DNA of 64,000 nucleotides from Sialis fuliginosa (Eukaryota > Arthropoda > Insecta > Megaloptera > Sialidae). Below the pieces are notes generated by a model. It was not told where the DNA came from, did no database searches, and saw only the letters and a program-made list of their open reading frames with translations. The position numbers were made by a program, and so were the translations under genes. The DNA is taken from NCBI GenBank assembly GCA_961205875.1, contig OY540809.1, forward strand, positions 30,702,267 through 30,766,266. Direction: 5' to 3'. Shown here one piece after another: positions 58,611 to 64,000 of this stretch (positions are counted from its first letter, which is position 1; each line of letters opens with the position of its first letter).

Positions 58611-60010
58611 TGACCATGGACTTCGCAGAGACGTCACTCAAAAGAGAAAAATTAAAAACCTAATTTTAAGAAAAAAAATAAAATCGACTTAAAAAAACTA
58701 ACAATACTATAATATATCTAATAATTAAATTTAACAATTTTTGAAATCGGTGCCAAGCCAATAAAAAACTTTTTAAAAAAGAAAAAAGAAAGCCGACTTC
58801 AAAAACTGTTAAATTTAATTATATTAGGTATACATTTCAGTGTTTCTGGGTTTTTTAAAGTTTTATTTTTGTCTATTTTTTAAGTTATGAAAGCTAAATC
58901 TGCTAACCAATTAGGATCTTCCAAATAAGGTTCCTCTAGTTTTTCTTTTTGATTTTAAAAACATTGTATTTTATTTTTTAAATCGTAGAATTCTTTTAGC
59001 GTTTTGTTATGTGTTATTGTATACATTATTTTATTATATATTTATTTATCGGGCTGGACAAGCTTGCCTTAGACTTTGCATCCAAAAGTAATATAAAAGT
59101 TCTATTCCGAAAATTGCAACTCAATGTTAAAAATATTTAATTAAATTTATAAATCACTTGTACTTTTTTTAAATAAATTTTTTTGTAGTGTTCCCAAACA
59201 AACAAACAAAAATAAATAAAACTTGTTACAAATAATATGTAGGTACTACTTACCTTACTTACCTATACCTAAATATATTTATAAATCAGTTCCATATAGA
59301 ATATGTATACCAGTTATTTTAATTACAGTTATATTTACATTATTCCGAGTGTCTTATTTAAAATTGTCCCCAAATAAAAAATCATAATCCTCCTTTGGCT
59401 CGTAGTCGGGTGAAAAATGGACCGCAGTTACTAAATCATATTATATCATGAGTTTTTAATAATTATTTTAAAAAGTAACCATCAATAGAATATTTAGTTG
59501 TAAATATTTATAAGTATTTCTATTACTGAAAAATATTTATATTAAAAAGTTTATATTTATTAATATTAAAGAGAAAACGTAAAGTAAAATAGGAAATATG
59601 TGAATTTCATTGATTAAATATAAGTTAATAATTAACTTAAATTAAAACTTTACAAGAAAATACTGAACGCCTTTTAATTTCAGTTATAAATTTAAAATTA
59701 AAATTTCATTATTTTATTAGAATATAGGAAACAATAATTGTTTTTTAATTTGATTGAAAGTCAAGACAGACTTTCTGTTTACGCATGAATACTTTGATGG
59801 AATTTTAAATTTTTACTTGGGTACCTATTATTAATATTATTTTCATTTATTAAATCGAGCTGAAAGTTTATTAAAATTTAATTTAATATGTAAAATTGAT
59901 TTAAGATATTTTGAACATCGGCAAAAACTCATGGAGTTAAAACAGAAAGGTCTTGTGCAGGAAATTTCATATATACATTATACATATGTTTATTTGATTC
60001 TGTTAAATAT
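58611..60010. other. No recognisable feature
   Basis: Very AT-rich. Searched by eye on the minus strand for further ribosomal protein P0 exons; none found. Confidence 0.45.
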
Positions 60011-60015
60011 TTCTT

Positions 60016-60114
60016 GTTTGCGCTTACGATGAAACATTTTGGATATTCGTTGAGAAGTTGCACAAGTTTAACAAAATAGTTTTGTTTCCACGTTCCCTTG
60101 TCCTCCCTGACCAT
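60016..60114 (-). pseudogene. RpLP0: Ribosomal protein P0 5' coding fragment
   Basis: The minus strand reads [20 protein letters not shown] then [10 protein letters not shown], the N-terminus of the large-subunit stalk protein P0 (uL10). The next residues SANK align with GADN of the family by single G-to-A-type changes; after that similarity is lost. P0 is normally over 300 residues, so about one tenth is present. GTAAGC directly after TTCATC could be a splice donor or a degraded GTGGGC. No further P0 sequence lies within 20 kb to the left. It is either a first exon or, more likely, a captured or pseudogene fragment. Confidence 0.6.
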
Positions 60115-60128
60115 CTTTATGTGTGCAG

Positions 60129-60250
60129 GGAAATTTTTTAAGGACTCAGGTTATAAAGAAGGCGCAAAAGTAAGTTTTAGGGACGGAAACATCGTGATCA
60201 AGACGTTCGATAAAGATTCCCTGACATGCTGTGTTCATACTTTTTTATAA
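60129..60250 (+). CDS. Candidate terminal exon, unrecognised protein
   Basis: An acceptor-like TTTATGTGTGCAG is followed by a 39-residue open frame [28 protein letters not shown], a stop, and AATAAA nine bases later. Codons are clearly less AT-biased than the surroundings (GGC, ACG, TTC, CTG). It starts 15 bp from the P0 fragment on the other strand. An alternative is an exon ending at the internal AAAGTAAGT donor-like site. I do not recognise the family. Confidence 0.35.
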
Positions 60251-60258
60251 TTATTATA

Positions 60259-60264
60259 AATAAA
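60259..60264 (+). terminator. Poly(A) signal AATAAA behind the 60250 stop
   Basis: AATAAA at a short distance after the TAA; it supports, but does not prove, a transcript end here. Confidence 0.3.
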
Positions 60265-60865
60265 CAAGTTATTAGTAAAGTTTTACAACCTTGAATATTC
60301 AATAAAATATCGTTTACATACTTTTTATTTTATTTCTCAAAAAATATCGGCGCATTCACATGGATCAAAAGGTCGATATATAGTGACGTAATTATCAATG
60401 TTGTCAACCGTAAAAGATATGTTCAGTATAAAAAAAAAACGCATATGTATGAAGAGTAGAAGTTGTTATCAATGTCACCCCGTGAATCAAAGTAACCCCG
60501 GTTTACGGTTCTATTTGAAGCGTTCAAAAAAATCCAAAATATTTTGTCACTAAAATTATACTCGCACCAGTGACAACACACGGTCAACTTGTTGCTGTTC
60601 TATTTACGCACAAGAACTACAAATAAGCTGAATATATCTTGTTCACGTAACAATGTAAAACCGCGACAAACAGAGACAAAAATAAAATATAACTTTAGTG
60701 TGTATACACAAAGTTTATAATTTGTTTACATGAATTTATTCAATTTGATCTGCATTTGTGTACTAGAACTTAAATTAATTGTATAAACATTATTTAAACT
60801 TGAACTGTATATGGTTGTTAAGATCATACAGCCCCTGGAAGTTTTTAGTTTATTATATAACTGTA
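60265..60865. other. No recognisable feature
   Basis: Somewhat more complex sequence at 60340-60680 but no open frame or repeat recognised. Confidence 0.4.
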
Positions 60866-61491
60866 AAAAACATCTGCCAAGTAAATCTACAGTTCTTTCT
60901 CGTGCTAAATTCTTAATTTATTTTTAAAATTTTAACAATATCAATCTAAATAAAAAATGTTCTGCTATGCAAATGTCAAAATGACATTTAATACGTCAAA
61001 GTAAATAGCAATTAAAAAGAAATTATTTTTAAAGAAAATTGCTGAAGATCTTTCTAAGGGAATATTTTACAATAAACGTTGTTGTTAGGTACATACCTAT
61101 ATTATATTATAGGAAATTAAATGCTCTACAAAAAAGTTTTTATAAAATTTTCACGTATCATGTGTTGTTCTTGTGATATTTTGAAAATATTTTTAGTTGT
61201 CACCCCTCCCCCTTACACATAATTTTGATAATTTTGAAAAGATACCGTCCTCAAACCAGACTGAACCAACCAACCAACCAAGTTTCATTAATATCGGTTT
61301 AGTGGTTCATTAGTTATGCGTGAGGCAAGGATTTAAGGGACAGACACGCAGACAGACAGATACGGAACAAAAAGTGTTTGTCTTGACCTGAAACGGAAAG
61401 ATCAAGTCAAAATTTTGAAATCGGAGAATTTTTTTTCTTCTAATTTTAAAACAATCACAGCTTCTCGTATCTTCGATATGGCGAGAAAGCA
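60866..61491 (-). repeat. Family D element, copy 3
   Basis: Minus-strand 5' end GCTTTCTCGCCATATCG..CGAGAAG, GTCT tract near 61340, (GGTT)n near 61260, and 3' end CTTGGCAGATG followed by T6. It shares AATGTCAAAATGACATTTAA with D2 but has only one to two of the tandem units. Confidence 0.8.
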
Positions 61492-62524
61492 AAATAAAAA
61501 AATAATTTCTATTCGTTGATACTAAAAAATTACATTCATAATTAGATATGCTTATAATAAAAATTTACGGATAATAAATTATAGGACACCTGTATAAAAT
61601 ACTACGTGATTAAGTTCCTACCTTTAGTATCAAATCGTTATCTTTGATGTATGTATAAATATTTTTGTTTTTATATGAATCGCGTTAATATATGCAAATG
61701 CTCTTCATCGCGTATATGAAATTGAAACATCTACCCTCACACATTTCTACATTACTTCTCCCGTTCCTTCAACCACCCGCAATGACCATGCCAAGCCGAT
61801 TGCAATCTGTTTGAATATATTAGGGTGGCAGAAAAGTTTACACTTCATGACTTTTACATAAAAAATATCTTCATCAACGTTTGGTAGAATCAAGCAGAAA
61901 ATTTATGATATTTTTTTATTAAATTTTTTCAGTACGTACTAACTTTTGCGAATAAAAAATGGTATTGTTTTTACTGTCCGTAAGATATTTAATCTATATG
62001 CCTTTATAATTTTGGTTAATCGTTTTCTACTAATTAAAAAATTAAATAAGAAAAATATGAAAGTTGTTTTAATATTTATTTAATAAAAGAATAATAACTG
62101 TAAACTGTAAGAATTTAAACTATGTTAGAAGTCAAAAATACTATGTTCAATTAAGAAAGTCAGATTTTTTTAATAAAATTAATAAATTTTTTTGTAAAAT
62201 AATTTTTTGAACTAAGGAAACAAAATTAAAAACATTTAAATCTACATATTTTCAAGAATTAAAGACGACAGGATCACAAATATTTAAGATATATCTCAAA
62301 TCAGGTGGGCCAAAAAGACAATCGATGTTTTATAAAAAAAAATTTAATATCTACTAGAGATATTCATTATACGATAAAATAATTATTTTCTTTATTAGTA
62401 GGAATTGTAAATCATGTTACATTTTTTTTTCTTAACAAAAAGTGTACTTAAAGAGATACCTATGAACATACATATAGGTACTCATGTAATTACTTCTGCA
62501 TAGTGTTGTATTAACAAAAATGAG
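61492..62524. other. No recognisable feature
   Basis: AT-rich; ATTAGGGTGGCAGAAAAGTT at 61821 could be an element end but has no partner. Confidence 0.4.
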
Positions 62525-62699
62525 CAGTGGTTCCCAATCTTTTTGCGGATCCCCTAAAGATAAATTTTTTTTTAATGAAAACTTTTATATATTATACAAA
62601 ATATACAATCATTTAGAAACGAAAATTACACTTTTAACAAACCCCTTACGATAGCTTCGCTGACCACTGGGGTCACGGACCACAAGTTAAAAAACACTG
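62525..62699. mobile_element. hAT-type MITE, 175 bp
   Basis: Ends CAGTGGTTCCCAATCTTTTT and AAGTTAAAAAACACTG are classic hAT MITE ends with inner GGATCCCC/GGGGTCAC. The flanks do not give a clean 8-bp duplication. Confidence 0.65.
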
Positions 62700-63576
62700 T
62701 TTTAGAGAATATGTTCATCACAGTGTGCGACAGAGAATCAAAATACAAAAAAATATATGTAAAAATATAATCGGATTAATGACGCCACATCAGAGCCGTA
62801 TTAATTAACAAAATTATTCTGAAATATTCCATATTAGCCTTAAAAGCAAAAAATGTCAAATTAGAGCATCAAAAACGAAAAAGCTAACTAGGTTTCCACC
62901 TCGATTCAAACCAAACAATATAAATCACTTTACAGTTTTCGTCTAGTCAGAAAATTTCATTCCAACTGAAAAAATCTGCCGAGGAAATTCAGTTTCAATT
63001 TATCTGGTAAAACTTTCCGACCACAACTCGTCAATGAAAATCCCTAACGTAGATGGATGAGACGGAAAAGTTTTCCTGAATGAAAAACGCAAAAAGCGTA
63101 AAAGAGTTTGGTCTAAAGCTAGTAATGGTTGGTACAAATTTTCATCAGTACTTCATCGATGGATTTAATTTGTATCGGTTTTGTTGCTCTTTAGATGGTC
63201 AGTTATGATTGGGTTTATAAATAAAAGACGTTGGATAAAATCGTGTTTGAAATATTAAGATAAAAGTTACGTTAGTTGAAGAGTGTTTGGTAAACTTGGA
63301 ATTGAAGATAGTATTTATAAATTATATACTTTGAAAATAAATAAATATCTATGATCTATCTCGTATTTTTGTTTGCAAATAAAACATCTCGGGTCTGAGA
63401 ATGAGCTTGTTCTTATTAGACTTTTGATTAATATAAAAATTATATTTCAATTTACAATTACAAAAGTAATTATTTGATTTTTAATCTAATAAATCCTTTT
63501 TTTCTGCACATTTTCAAAATATAGGCAGAAAAATGACAATTTAAATATTTTGTTCGCTAAAACCAATAATATTGAA
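62700..63576. other. No recognisable feature
   Basis: 62780-63230 is a little less AT-rich. TATAAATA at 63213 is the only promoter-like word and is unsupported. Confidence 0.35.
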
Positions 63577-63672
63577 AACAAAAATCTGCCAAGTAAATGC
63601 GCAGTGCTTCCTCTGCTAAATTTATTCATCAAAGGTGTTAATTATTGAACAATTTAAATAAAAACCGATCAA
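63577..63672 (-). repeat. Family D element, copy 4, 3' part only
   Basis: Plus strand AATCTGCCAAGTAAATGC, GCAGTGCTTCCTC, TTAATTATTGAACAATTTAA then ATAAAAACCGAT matches D1 and D2, then stops where family M begins. Confidence 0.65.
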
Positions 63673-63698
63673 GTAATCAGTTGAACTGTTTTAATTTT

Positions 63699-64000
63699 AC
63701 TTCCATGTTCTGAAAGAAATGGAAGTATTGTAATACCATCGAAAAATCGTGTCCGAAATAATGATAGATTCAGTGTACTAACTTCAAAACTTAAAGAAAA
63801 GTTAATTTCCGCATGGCGGCTGTGCGTGTGTCTGTGTGTCTGTGTGTCCGTGTGTCTGTGTGTCCGTGTGTCTGTGTGTCTGTGCGGATGTAGAATTTTC
63901 TTTCGTTCACGATAACTACTGTAAAAATGCACCGATCTGAATTATTTTTGGGGAAAATGTTTGTCTCAGTGAGTACTCCAGACCTATTGATTTTGGTGCT
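63699..64000 (+). repeat. Family M element, cut by the window end
   Basis: 5' hairpin ACTTCCATGTTCTGAAAG.. ATGGAAGTATTGTAAT, then a TGTGTGTC/CGTGTGTC microsatellite (about 63825-63890) and TTTCGTTCACGATAAC. Hairpin style, ATTGTAAT and TTCACGA match family K. Confidence 0.55.
63822..63892 (+). repeat. GTGTGTCY-type microsatellite
   Basis: Alternating TGTGTGTC and CGTGTGTC words; it makes a spurious His/Thr/Arg-rich minus-strand frame. Confidence 0.9.

Noticed and set aside
63669-63932. His/Thr/Arg-rich minus-strand protein at the right edge
   Set aside because: Translation of the GTGTGTCY microsatellite in family M.
1-64000. CRISPR arrays, bacterial operons, Shine-Dalgarno sites, riboswitches
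   Set aside because: Repeats are interspersed euk-type elements; there are no regular direct repeats with unique spacers and no prokaryotic gene organisation.

Overview
The window is AT-rich arthropod-type DNA, most likely insect. It is almost entirely non-coding and consists largely of layered, mostly non-autonomous transposable elements. Support for an insect comes from the element mix: piggyBac-type TTAA ends, many hAT MITEs with 8-bp duplications, Tc1/mariner-type TA insertions with CAGGGT ends, short elements built around (GTCY)n microsatellites like Drosophila DINE-1/Helentron derivatives, and short RTE/SINE-like 3' tails. The species cannot be named from the sequence. No bacterial operon, CRISPR array, intact transposase or complete host gene is visible.

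Layout. 0-9 kb: edge of a tRNA-like SINE, inverted repeats, a hAT MITE with a perfect 8-bp duplication, and a 10-bp GATC minisatellite (6.6-7.27 kb) followed by duplicated modules X and Y. 9-20.8 kb: a degraded mariner with 65-bp inverted ends, a second Y module, family B copies, a long foldback with family A in its loop, and a hAT element carrying a nested foldback. 21.4-23.3 kb: a near-perfect long inverted repeat with a 4-bp duplication. 24.7-30.1 kb: a family B copy split by a 1.7-kb TCA-flanked element, a candidate host terminal exon (27.15-27.40 kb, minus), more MITEs and a piggyBac-type element with a hAT MITE inside. 30.7-45.4 kb: nested composites, namely K around J, two complete copies of hAT family G (each containing foldback F, one also an inverted Penelope-like pair, the other a family D copy), a stand-alone F split by family C, and foldback H. 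45.6-64 kb: a probable solo LTR, families A and B again, a double-nested foldback (50.9-53.3 kb), a TAA-flanked element, a possible pogo-like remnant split by family C, a ribosomal protein P0 5' fragment beside an opposite-strand coding-like segment (60.0-60.25 kb), and family D/M copies to the end.

How parts relate. The window works mainly as a record of insertion order. Paralogous copies give empty sites: G copies show where the Penelope-like pair and a D element went in, and F lay inside G before G spread. The most interesting signals are: (1) long foldbacks with a shared GRGTCATTC-type end and 4-bp duplications, whose arms would fold into hundreds of base pairs of dsRNA; (2) the common hairpin / (GTCY)n / hairpin body plan of families B, C, D and less fully K, M and A; (3) the 10-bp GATC minisatellite; and (4) two or three host-exon-like islands in otherwise gene-free DNA.
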